Source of the DNA: Clostridium sp.
GTDB taxonomy: Bacteria; Bacillota; Clostridia; Lachnospirales; Lachnospiraceae
NCBI GenBank assembly: GCA_016302185.1
Contig: JAEDOC010000051.1
Span: 1-13,717, forward strand
Direction of reading: 5' to 3'
DNA: 13,717 bases
Shown: piece after piece, positions 1-6,859 of the stretch
How the letters are laid out: each line of letters starts with the position of its first letter
Position numbering within the stretch: the stretch's first letter is position 1
The notes under the pieces: generated by a model
What the model was told of the DNA's origin: nothing
The model's input: only the letters and a program-made list of their open reading frames with translations
Database searches by the model: none
Position numbers and translations under genes: made by a program

Positions 1-52
<52 letters not shown>

Positions 53-149
53 ATATTCATTTTGTGACTGCCAAACTTGCATGGCATATAAACTTTACCC
101 GCCGCGGCTCATCCGCCAACTGCGACACTGTCTCGCTGACAGCAAAAGT

Positions 150-178
150 AGTATATACTAAATCGCGCAGGCTGTCAA
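150..178 (-). promoter_or_regulatory. Strong sigma-A promoter for tRNA-Arg, with UP-like A/T tract
   Basis: On the minus strand, TTGACA (173-178) is separated by exactly 17 bases from TATACT (150-155). A run of A and T tracts at about 184-212 lies where a UP element would sit (about -40 to -60), as is usual for stable RNA promoters. Predicted initiation is near 143, giving a leader of about 90 bases before the tRNA. The leader opens with a CTGTC/GACAG hairpin (128-142). The spacing and hexamers are read directly; the assignment to the tRNA is inferred from position. Confidence 0.85.
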
Positions 179-226
179 GCACAAATTGTAGAAATTTTTA
201 AAAAAATTTTTTCAACTCAACGCGTA

Positions 227-248
227 GTCCGGCAGACCCCCGCCGGAC
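227..248 (-). terminator. Possible terminator hairpin after niaR
   Basis: Ten bases past the niaR stop, the minus strand has a 7-bp GC-rich stem GTCCGGC/GCCGGAC (227-233 with 242-248) around an 8-base loop. No U-run follows immediately; a T tract comes only after about 18 further bases. It is therefore not a textbook intrinsic terminator. It is, however, the only hairpin between niaR and the tRNA promoter. Confidence 0.4.
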
Positions 249-258
249 AGACTCTTCC

Positions 259-795
259 TCACAACGTTTCTTTCTCATACGGCAGAAATTCCGTCAAAAA
301 ATTTTTCTCCCGCAGTGCAGCTTCAATCTCATCCAGTATCTCATCCTGCTCCGCAGATACATGATGAAAATGATAGCCGGAGGTCACATTCATCAGCGGT
401 GTGGATTTTCCGGTCCGCAGATGGTTCATGAATACCTGTACATCCCGGCGGTTCTTGATGTTTAACGGCGCTGTCATCTTACCGTATACCCGATGATTTA
501 CCATCACATCTTCCACACAACCGCCCAGATCCACGATTGTGTTCAGCTCCTCCTCCGTCTGCTCATTCGTATGACACATCTTAAAGAGCCGGACAGCCTT
601 TTTCGGTTCATCCAGCAGATATCCCCTGGCCGTGGCCAGAATCTGATACCCTTCCGTCCGCAGCAGGGCGATATCCTGCACCACCACCTGGCGGCTGACG
701 CCGGTCGCACTTCCCAGGGCTCCGCCGGAAAGCGGAACAGACGACTGCCGCATCAATGTCAGTATTTGTTTTCTTCGCTCCGTTCCGCTCATCAT
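259..795 (-). CDS. niaR: NiaR-type niacin-responsive transcriptional repressor (HTH + 3H domain)
   Basis: This 178-residue cytoplasmic regulator represses NAD biosynthesis or niacin uptake genes when niacin is plentiful; that role is family knowledge. A DeoR/biotin-repressor-like winged helix-turn-helix occupies about residues 6-60, with recognition region TGVSRQVVVQDIALLRTEGY. A 3H domain follows (about 70-172), with His75, Glu83, His142 and His144 in positions expected for the metal/ligand site of the 3H family. The first of two tandem ATG codons (795) is preceded by GGAGG at 9-base spacing. The gene starts 4 bases after the nadC stop, so it is the last gene of the nadABC operon and likely controls that operon. 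The probable operator overlaps the nadA promoter at 3869-3886. The assignment is firm; the ligand (nicotinic acid) is inferred from the family. Confidence 0.93.
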   Translation of the reverse strand: MMSGTERRKQILTLMRQSSVPLSGGALGSATGVSRQVVVQDIALLRTEGYQILATARGYLLDEPKKAVRLFKMCHTNEQTEEELNTIVDLGGCVEDVMVNHRVYGKMTAPLNIKNRRDVQVFMNHLRTGKSTPLMNVTSGYHFHHVSAEQDEILDEIEAALREKNFLTEFLPYEKETL

Positions 796-799
796 ACAC

Positions 800-1657
800 T
801 TATTCCTCCACTGCCCGCAGGTGTTTTAAACTGATATCCAGAATCGGTGCAGAATGAGTCAGCGCACCGCTGGATACATAATCTACTCCCAGCGCTGTAA
901 TTGTTTTGATATTTTCCTTTGTCATATTTCCGGAACACTCTGTTTCCGCACGGCCATCAATGATACGAATCGCCTCTGACATCTGCTCCGGTGTCATATT
1001 ATCCAGCATGATAATGTCCGCACCTGCCTCCACTGCTTCCTTTACCATATCCAGAGTCTCCGTTTCAACTTCAATCTTACGAACAAACGGAGCATAGGCC
1101 TTCGCTGCCAGCACCGCTTCTTTCACGCCCCCGGCCGCATCAATATGATTATCCTTCAGGAGGACACCATCCGACAGATTATAGCGATGGTTGGAACCGC
1201 CTCCCACCTTTACCGCATATTTTTCAAATATACGCATACAAGGAGTTGTCTTTCTGGTATCCAGAAGTGTTGTCTTCGTTCCTTCCAGAAGCTTTGTCAC
1301 CGCTCTGGTATAGGTCGCAATTCCGCTCATCCGCTGCAGATAATTCAACGCCGTCCTCTCTCCGGACAGAAGTACCCGGATATCACCGGTCACCGTTGCC
1401 AGATGCTGTCCTTTTTTTACCTCATCGCCATCCTTCACATCAAAAACAACAGTTGTTGCCGGATCCAGCAGCCAGAAGACTCTCTCAAATACACCAAGAC
1501 CGGCGATGATACCGTCCTCCTTACAGATTAACTGCACTTCTCCTTTTTTATACTCCGGCATCACAGAGTTTGTTGTCACATCCTCGCTGTTGATGTCCTC
1601 TTCCAGCGCCAGACGAATATATTTATCAGCAGCAAGCTGCATGGTAATTGGATTCAT
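800..1657 (-). CDS. nadC: Nicotinate-nucleotide pyrophosphorylase (quinolinate phosphoribosyltransferase)
   Basis: This cytoplasmic enzyme converts quinolinate and PRPP to nicotinate mononucleotide, CO2 and pyrophosphate, the third step of de novo NAD synthesis. Its 285 residues match the family's usual length of about 280. Conserved features are ERTALNYLQRMSGIAT (residues 100-115), DTRKTTP (133-139), GGGSNHR (152-158), DGVLLKDNHI (163-172), EVE (197-199) and LDN (218-220). Arg101, Arg135, His157, Arg158, Lys168, Glu197 and Asp219 are the substrate-site residues. The frame is open upstream to 1825, but the ATG at 1657 is chosen because NadC proteins begin here and an AGAGAGG site lies 7 bases upstream; the extra 56 residues would be nadB sequence read out of frame. 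The start lies inside nadB (32-base overlap), implying translational coupling. Confidence 0.97.
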   Translation of the reverse strand: MNPITMQLAADKYIRLALEEDINSEDVTTNSVMPEYKKGEVQLICKEDGIIAGLGVFERVFWLLDPATTVVFDVKDGDEVKKGQHLATVTGDIRVLLSGERTALNYLQRMSGIATYTRAVTKLLEGTKTTLLDTRKTTPCMRIFEKYAVKVGGGSNHRYNLSDGVLLKDNHIDAAGGVKEAVLAAKAYAPFVRKIEVETETLDMVKEAVEAGADIIMLDNMTPEQMSEAIRIIDGRAETECSGNMTKENIKTITALGVDYVSSGALTHSAPILDISLKHLRAVEE

Positions 1658-2876
1658 ACCGTTTCCTCTCTTTCTGACCTTCCGCAATACAAATCGCGGC
1701 GGTTCTCTGTTCTTTCTCAATCCGCGCAGCGGCTCTCTCCGCAAATACCAGGCTCTCCAGAAGACTGTTGCTGGCCAGCCGGTTCTTCCCGTGAACGCCG
1801 TTGCAGCTGGTTTCTCCCACAGCATACAGATGTGCCATGGTGGTCTCCGAATTCGAATCTACGTGGACTCCGCCCATGAAATAGTGCTGGGCCGGAACAA
1901 CCGGGATCGGTTCCCTCGTAATATCATAGCCTTCCTGCAGGCAGGTTCTATAGATATTGGGAAAATGGTGCAGTATCGTCTCTTTCGACACCTTTTCAAA
2001 AGAAAGCCACACATGACGGCTGCCCTCCTTCTCCATCTCCTTCTGAATCGCCCGGGAAACCACATCCCTGGGAAGCAGCTCGTCCACAAACCGTTCACCG
2101 CGGTTATTTAACAAAATCGCTCCTTCTCCCCGGGCCGACTCCGAGATCAGAAAGCTTCTTCCCGGTTTCTCCGTATACAGGCTGGTGGGATGAATCTGAA
2201 CATAATCCAGATGCTCCAGCTCCACACTGTGTTTTTTCGCCACCCGCAGGGCATCTCCGGTCAGACTGGGAAAATTAGTGGAGTGTTCATACAGACCGCC
2301 GATTCCTCCCGTGGCCAGTACCGTATCCTTTGCGTGAATAAGAAGCTGGTCTCCTTCCCTTGTCTCTGCCACCATACCGGTACATCGTCCCTGGGAGGTC
2401 AGGAGATCGGTCATCATCGTATATTCCAGAATTGTCACATTGGGCAGGGCCTTCACATGGCGCTGCAGAGTCTCGGTAATCTCTTTTCCCGTTACATCCT
2501 CATGGAAGCAGATTCTGGGTTTGGAATGGGCCCCTTCTTTGGTATACTGAAGGCTTCCATCCGGGTTCTTATTAAATCTTACACCCAACTCCACCAGCTG
2601 GTCAATCACATTCCGGCTGGAACGTATCATAATATCCACGCTTTCCTTCCTGTTCTCGTAATGACCGGCCCGCATGGTATCCTCAAAGAAGGAATCATAA
2701 TCTTCATCATCTCTCAGAACGCAGATCCCGCCCTGTGCCAGCATGGAATCACAGCTTTTCATATCTTCTTTACAGATCATCAGTACCTTCAGCTCCCTGG
2801 GAAGATGCAGGGCTGTAAACAGTCCTCCCACCCCGACACCGGCAATCGCCACATCGACGGTTATCTCTTTCTTCAT
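1626..2876 (-). CDS. nadB: L-aspartate oxidase, short form
   Basis: This flavoenzyme oxidises L-aspartate to iminoaspartate, which NadA condenses with dihydroxyacetone phosphate. The N-terminal FAD motif GVGVGG is at residues 13-18, and the flavin-site segment SMLAQGGI at 44-51. HPTSLY (229-234) and SARGEGAILLNNRGERF (247-263, with the catalytic-type Arg249) follow. QHYFMGGVHVD (330-340, His331) and NRLASNSLLESLVF (365-378) complete the flavoprotein fold. At 416 residues it is about 120 shorter than E. coli NadB (540): it stops soon after the FAD-domain closing helix and lacks the C-terminal helical domain. Short forms occur in Clostridia, so this need not be a truncation. The start has GGGGGAGG upstream, 14 bases after nadA; the 3' end overlaps nadC by 32 bases. 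Confidence 0.95.
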   Translation of the reverse strand: MKKEITVDVAIAGVGVGGLFTALHLPRELKVLMICKEDMKSCDSMLAQGGICVLRDDEDYDSFFEDTMRAGHYENRKESVDIMIRSSRNVIDQLVELGVRFNKNPDGSLQYTKEGAHSKPRICFHEDVTGKEITETLQRHVKALPNVTILEYTMMTDLLTSQGRCTGMVAETREGDQLLIHAKDTVLATGGIGGLYEHSTNFPSLTGDALRVAKKHSVELEHLDYVQIHPTSLYTEKPGRSFLISESARGEGAILLNNRGERFVDELLPRDVVSRAIQKEMEKEGSRHVWLSFEKVSKETILHHFPNIYRTCLQEGYDITREPIPVVPAQHYFMGGVHVDSNSETTMAHLYAVGETSCNGVHGKNRLASNSLLESLVFAERAAARIEKEQRTAAICIAEGQKERKRYESNYHAACC

Positions 2877-2890
2877 GACTGCCTCCCCCT

Positions 2891-3796
2891 TTACTTTGCC
2901 AGCTCCAGCATTCTGGTCAATGTCCTGCCGGCAGCTTCTGCCTGTTTCGGATTCACCGACGCACGGTTTTCTCCGGTCTTTAAGACGTGAAGCACTTTCT
3001 CCAGTGTAATCAGCTTCATATCACGACAGACCGGCTCGGTCTCCGGAAAATAGAACTGTTTTCCCGGATTCTGACGTTCCAGCTCATATCGGACACCCGT
3101 CTCCGTACCGATGATAAACTCTTTCTTTTCACTGGCCGTGGCATATTTGATAATTCCTGAGGTGGATCCCACGTAATCCGCGATCCGGATTACCTCACTC
3201 CTGCATTCCGGGTGTACCAGGATCTCCGCTTCCGGATGTTCTTCGGCCAGTTTTTTTAATTCCTGTACCTGAATTGCCTCATGAATCGGACAGTAGCCCT
3301 TCACCAGAAGCACATTTTTTTCCGGCACCTGTTCCGCCACAAAACGGCCCAGGTTCTTATCCGGAATAAACAAAATATTCTTGTTCGGCAGATTTCTTAC
3401 GATAGATACCGCATTCGCAGAGGTCACACAGACATCAGCCCAGGACTTAATCTCCGCAGTGGAGTTGATATAGCACACTACCGCCAGATCCTCATAGGTT
3501 CTCCGGGCCTCGTCCACCTCTTCTCTGGTTACCATATGGGCCATCGGGCAGTCCGCTGCCGCATCCGGCATCAGCACCTGTTTCTCAGGGCTCAACATAC
3601 ACCCGCTCTCTCCCATAAAAGATACGCCGCAGTACACCAGTATCCGGTTAGGCAGTCCTGCCGCAATCTTACTTAAATAGAAGGAATCGCCAATATAGTC
3701 CGCGATGGCCTGCACCTCGGGCTCCACATAATAGTGTGCCAGGATGACCGCATCCTTCTCTTCTTTTAACTGTTTTATCTCTTCCTGTATCGTCAT
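2891..3796 (-). CDS. nadA: Quinolinate synthase, [4Fe-4S] enzyme
   Basis: This enzyme condenses iminoaspartate from NadB with dihydroxyacetone phosphate to form quinolinate, using an oxygen-sensitive [4Fe-4S] cluster. The 301 residues fit the compact bacterial/archaeal NadA type. The N-terminal AHYYVEPEVQAIADYIGDS (20-38) is typical. Cys56 (YCGVSFMGE), Cys123 (DVCVTSANA) and Cys257 (PVCRDMKLITLEKV) occupy the three cluster-ligand positions, and VHPECRSEV (194-202) and GTETG (230-234) are also conserved. The frame is open back to 3883, but the ATG at 3796 is preferred. It has GAGG 5 bases upstream and gives the standard N terminus. The upstream ATG would lie 5' of the promoter's -35 box and so would not be transcribed from it. 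First gene of nadABC-niaR. Confidence 0.96.
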   Translation of the reverse strand: MTIQEEIKQLKEEKDAVILAHYYVEPEVQAIADYIGDSFYLSKIAAGLPNRILVYCGVSFMGESGCMLSPEKQVLMPDAAADCPMAHMVTREEVDEARRTYEDLAVVCYINSTAEIKSWADVCVTSANAVSIVRNLPNKNILFIPDKNLGRFVAEQVPEKNVLLVKGYCPIHEAIQVQELKKLAEEHPEAEILVHPECRSEVIRIADYVGSTSGIIKYATASEKKEFIIGTETGVRYELERQNPGKQFYFPETEPVCRDMKLITLEKVLHVLKTGENRASVNPKQAEAAGRTLTRMLELAK

Positions 3797-3849
3797 CTTA
3801 TCCTCGATTCTGCCGCCCCATGCGGCGCTTTCCTTAACACGCAGGGTAC

Positions 3850-3878
3850 AGTATAGCACTTTTTGTTTCATGTGACAA
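3850..3878 (-). promoter_or_regulatory. Sigma-A promoter of the nadABC-niaR operon
   Basis: On the minus strand, TTGTCA (3873-3878) and TATACT (3850-3855) are 17 bases apart. Each hexamer differs from consensus at one position. Predicted initiation is near 3843, giving a leader of about 47 bases to the nadA ATG at 3796. It lies directly after the terminator of the upstream unit, so nadABC-niaR has its own promoter. Confidence 0.85.
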
Positions 3879-3901
3879 GACACATGTTAAAAATGTTGTC
3901 T
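3869..3901 (-). promoter_or_regulatory. Candidate NiaR operator region over the nad promoter -35
   Basis: An inverted repeat CATGTG-N6-CACATG (3869-3886) covers the -35 hexamer, and a second inverted pair AGACA (3878-3882) and TGTCT (3897-3901) extends upstream with a 14-base gap. A protein bound here would block RNA polymerase. NiaR as the binder is inferred from its gene being the last one in the same operon; the exact NiaR consensus was not checked. Confidence 0.55.
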
Positions 3902-3915
3902 ATTGAAATTGACGA

Positions 3916-3955
3916 TAAAAAAAGCAGCCTCCGGCATATGATATGCCCTGGCTGC
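3916..3955 (-). terminator. Intrinsic terminator after the phosphodiesterase gene
   Basis: The minus strand has an outer stem GCAGCC/GGCTGC (3950-3955 with 3924-3929) and an inner stem GGCATAT/ATATGCC (3933-3947), followed directly by seven T (3917-3923). It ends the rlmL-protease-rdgB-yfcE unit about 20 bases after its last stop and insulates the nad promoter. Confidence 0.9.
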
Positions 3956-3974
3956 TGCATCATTCTGCATAAGC

Positions 3975-4469
3975 TCACAGATACTTCTGCTGATATGTGA
4001 TTTCGCCTTCCTCCCCCAGCTCCATTACCATATAGCTGGGTTTACGGCCTTCCTGGCGTGGAAAAGACAGACTTCCGGGATTTAAGATCGTCACATCCTC
4101 CTTTACATCCAGATATGGTTTATGCGTGTGTCCATACATGGCGATCTGAACCTTGCGATCTCTGGCTTCATCCAGAAGACGCTCCGGTCCCACCGAGACA
4201 CTGTAGAAATGACCATGGGTCAGAAAGGCCCGATATCTTCCGATACTTATCTCCTTTTCCCGATCCAGATTGGAAAAGAAGTCATTGTTTCCCAGAACCA
4301 TATGTACCTGACATTTCTCATTCTGTTCTTTACACCAGGCGGTGATCACATCCTCGCTTCCTTCCGCGTCTCCCAGATGGATCAGCATATCAAAGGGAGC
4401 TTCCGCTTCAATCACAGCCTGCAGATTCCCGTCCCTCCGATGGGTATCACTGACAATCAGTACCTTCAC
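3975..4469 (-). CDS. YfcE/MJ0936-family metallophosphoesterase
   Basis: This 164-residue single-domain calcineurin-like phosphoesterase belongs to the YfcE/MJ0936 group, whose members cleave phosphodiesters with two bound metal ions. The full metal-site series is visible: D8-x-H10, GD with Asp34, GNND (60-63, Asn61), LTHGH (83-87, His85) and GHTH (113-116, His114 and His116). There is no signal peptide or membrane segment. The start is GTG at 4469, with GGAGG 8 bases upstream, and lies only 3 bases past the rdgB stop. A strong terminator follows. The rdgB-yfcE-like pairing is common in clostridia and hints at nucleotide housekeeping. The physiological substrate cannot be told from sequence. 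Confidence 0.92.
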   Translation of the reverse strand: MKVLIVSDTHRRDGNLQAVIEAEAPFDMLIHLGDAEGSEDVITAWCKEQNEKCQVHMVLGNNDFFSNLDREKEISIGRYRAFLTHGHFYSVSVGPERLLDEARDRKVQIAMYGHTHKPYLDVKEDVTILNPGSLSFPRQEGRKPSYMVMELGEEGEITYQQKYL

Positions 4470-4472
4470 CTG

Positions 4473-5087
4473 TCATCCCTCCAATGCTTTTTTCAGCTCA
4501 AGCTTCATCAGTTCCAGCGCTTTTCCCCGATGACTGATCTTATTCTTTTCCTCCATGGTCAGTTCCGCCGATGTCTTTCCGTATTCCGGAAGATAAAGAA
4601 TCGGATCGTAACCAAAACCTCCATTTCCCGCCGGCTCCTCTGCAATCAGGCCTTCCATCGCCGCTTCCGTATGAAGCACTCTGCCATCCGGAAGAACCGC
4701 CGCGATATTGCACATAAAACGGGCGCTGCGCTCCTGCCCCCTCGCATTCCTGCACCGGTCAATGAGAGCTCTGTTTTTCTCTGAATACGGAGTATCCTCG
4801 CCCAGATAACGGGCAGAATAGACGCCGGGTTCCCCATTCAGGCAGTCAATCACCAGCCCGGAATCATCAGCCAGAACGATTCCTCCGGTCACTTCCCAGA
4901 CTGTCCTGGCCTTAATCTCCGCATTTTCCTTAAATGTCGTTCCATCCTCCACGATCTCACCGGAAAATCCAGCCTCTCTCATGGTGACAATCTCCCGTCC
5001 CAGATCTTTTAAGATCATCCGAATCTCTCTTAATTTTCCTGCATTTCCCGTCGCAAATACGATCTTCTCCTTCATCCTTCGTTTCAT
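4473..5087 (-). CDS. rdgB: XTP/dITP diphosphatase (RdgB/HAM1)
   Basis: This cytoplasmic nucleotide-pool sanitiser hydrolyses dITP, XTP and ITP to the monophosphate and pyrophosphate, keeping deaminated purines out of DNA and RNA. Counting from 5087 it has 204 residues, the usual size. Motifs are FATGNAGKLREI (11-22), EDGTTFKENA (47-56), DDSGL (74-78), GVYSARY (88-94), NGGFGYDP (155-162) and ISHRGKAL (184-191). The ATG at 5087 overlaps the stop of the preceding protease gene (ATGA), favouring translational coupling. The ATG at 5075 (MKEKIVFATGN) gives a more standard N terminus and cannot be excluded. The frame is open to 5171, but that extension is low-complexity and lies inside the protease gene. 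Confidence 0.95.
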   Translation of the reverse strand: MKRRMKEKIVFATGNAGKLREIRMILKDLGREIVTMREAGFSGEIVEDGTTFKENAEIKARTVWEVTGGIVLADDSGLVIDCLNGEPGVYSARYLGEDTPYSEKNRALIDRCRNARGQERSARFMCNIAAVLPDGRVLHTEAAMEGLIAEEPAGNGGFGYDPILYLPEYGKTSAELTMEEKNKISHRGKALELMKLELKKALEG

Positions 5088-6859
5088 CCCTTCCAAATAT
5101 TCACAGATGCCGCATCCGCTGCTTCGTTCTCTTTCTCTCTGTCTATGGTTCTTGTGTACGCCTTCAGACATACATTACATCTCTGTTTTTCCTCCACCCG
5201 TTCCCAGGAGGTGCCCCGAAAACTGATGTAGCCTTCCCCGTCACTTAAATCCACGGTCAAATCCTTATCCGGTGAATTATACTCAATCGCCACCGGATGA
5301 ACAGAACCGGGTGTTGTGATATGTACAATCACTGCAAATTTTTTTCCTTCTTCCAGTTCCACCGGTCTCTGAAGCGGAATCGTATAGAATCCGGCATTCT
5401 GAAGCGTCCCGGATGCCGCCAGATGCCGCCGCCCGAACTGGGCACTGCCCTCCACATCAGTCACGGTAAATACCTCATAGGATGTCTCCGGTCCGGTGGC
5501 ATAGAAGCCCACCGCCGCCAGCTCTTCGTGGGAACCGGCCGTATAAACATTGGCAAAAAAGGCATTATCCCTGCCGTATCCCAGCTGCCCTACCCAGCCG
5601 CACAGATCTGACTGGTAAATAGAATCATAATTATCCGGTGCCTCCACGCCGGAATAAAGAATGTTGTGAATTCCGATATTGACGTCATAATAGGAAACAT
5701 AGAAATAACCGTCTTCTCCGAACTCACCGCCCCAGCTGTTGGCACAGATAAAGGCGCCGTCCTCCTCGGGCATCTGAACAAAATTTTCCTTCGGATACGT
5801 ATCATCCCAGCCGATGATTACCACATCATGGTTTGGGCGGGCCGTTCCGCGATAACAGTAGGCTCCCTTTTCCCTGTTATAATAATGAGCGTCGTCCTGT
5901 CCGGTTACCATGGAGGTATAGAGTGAACTCTGCACACCTCCGTAGAGGAACACCGCCCGCTTGATTTCTTCATAATTCTTCTCCGGCAGCACCTGAATCT
6001 CCTGCACATGACAGGCCGGTGTCAGCCCGGAAGGAGAATATCCGTCGCCGTACGGATCCTGTTCTTCCAGAACCGGTCCCTGCCAGGCCAGAAGGTACGC
6101 CATGGACATGGTATACTCCCCACCGTCATTCTGGCTCAGATGAAAGCTGTTCTGAAGTGACATGTGATCCTCCGAAAAGCTGAACCGCCGTTCCGGCAGA
6201 AGACTGCTCTCCAGAGCCATCATGGACGCAAATGCCCAGCAGGTTCCTAAGCTCCCCTGATTCTTTACCTGGGGAGCCCGTCCTTCCTCCCGGTAATCAT
6301 AGGAAACCGGAAGATACTCTTCTGTCTCCCGGCTGCTGATCTGAAGTTTTCTTTCCTCCGGCTTCCACTCCCAGGCAAAGGAAAATGCCCGTTCCAGCGC
6401 TTCCAGAGGAACATACAGTTCCCCGTTCAGTCGCACAAACGCATTGGAAAGCTCCATCTCCTGACCGCTCTGTGTCCTGTCTCCTACAAGAAGCCGCCGG
6501 CTTCCCTCCTGCATCTCAGCCCGTTTCTCTCCCCGCCGCATCACCAGGCGGGAATCTTCGGTAAGAAAAGCGGCGCAGGAAAACTCCTCCGGCAGAAGCC
6601 GGATCGGAATCAGGAACTTCCCGTTTGTATCCATTCTTGGGGCGGGCCCTGTCTGCAGTTTCTTTCCGACGGCGCCATCCACCTCCAACACAATTCCTTT
6701 CCGGTTCACTTCTTCCGAAATCATAGAATACCACTCCGCCTGCCAGAATCCTTCTCCGCTTCGAATCACCGTCTCTCCGGCCGGCCGTTCCCGGCCGGAT
6801 GCGATGGCAAAGACTGCCAGAAGAACAAAAAGTATAAAATAAATCGATTTACGCCTCAA
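5084..6859 (-). CDS. Secreted C1 (papain-like) cysteine protease with copper-amine-oxidase-like N domain and lectin-like C domain
   Basis: The protein has 591 residues. A signal sequence is visible: MRRKS followed by a hydrophobic run to about residue 20. No LPXTG, choline-binding or SLH anchor is seen, so it is probably released. Residues about 50-176 resemble a copper amine oxidase N-terminal-like fold, with two beta-rich copies around IPIRLLPEEF and LYVPLEALERAF. The peptidase domain spans about 184-405: Gln201 and Cys207 (QGSLGTCWAF), His344 (NHDVVIIGWDD) and Asn374 (ANSWGGEFGEDGYFYVSYYD) form a complete papain active site. Residues about 412-570 fit the lectin-like domain that follows such peptidases in Firmicutes. 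The start is TTG at 6859 with GGGGAG upstream, chosen because the signal peptide begins exactly there; it overlaps the preceding gene by 11 bases and rdgB by 4. The substrate is unknown. Confidence 0.9.
   Translation of the reverse strand: MRRKSIYFILFVLLAVFAIASGRERPAGETVIRSGEGFWQAEWYSMISEEVNRKGIVLEVDGAVGKKLQTGPAPRMDTNGKFLIPIRLLPEEFSCAAFLTEDSRLVMRRGEKRAEMQEGSRRLLVGDRTQSGQEMELSNAFVRLNGELYVPLEALERAFSFAWEWKPEERKLQISSRETEEYLPVSYDYREEGRAPQVKNQGSLGTCWAFASMMALESSLLPERRFSFSEDHMSLQNSFHLSQNDGGEYTMSMAYLLAWQGPVLEEQDPYGDGYSPSGLTPACHVQEIQVLPEKNYEEIKRAVFLYGGVQSSLYTSMVTGQDDAHYYNREKGAYCYRGTARPNHDVVIIGWDDTYPKENFVQMPEEDGAFICANSWGGEFGEDGYFYVSYYDVNIGIHNILYSGVEAPDNYDSIYQSDLCGWVGQLGYGRDNAFFANVYTAGSHEELAAVGFYATGPETSYEVFTVTDVEGSAQFGRRHLAASGTLQNAGFYTIPLQRPVELEEGKKFAVIVHITTPGSVHPVAIEYNSPDKDLTVDLSDGEGYISFRGTSWERVEEKQRCNVCLKAYTRTIDREKENEAADAASVNIWKG

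Noticed and set aside
1658..1825. Upstream extension of nadC to an ATG at 1825.
   Set aside because: The extra 56 residues are nadB sequence in another frame. The ATG at 1657 has a good RBS and gives the family N terminus.
1506..2990. Long plus-strand open frames opposite nadB and nadC (for example 1506-2111 and 2190-2990).
   Set aside because: They lie wholly antisense to clearly conserved genes, show no recognisable domain, and are explained by the codon bias of the opposite strand.
3797..3883. Upstream extension of nadA to an ATG at 3883.
   Set aside because: That ATG lies upstream of the -35 box of the operon promoter, and the added residues do not resemble NadA.
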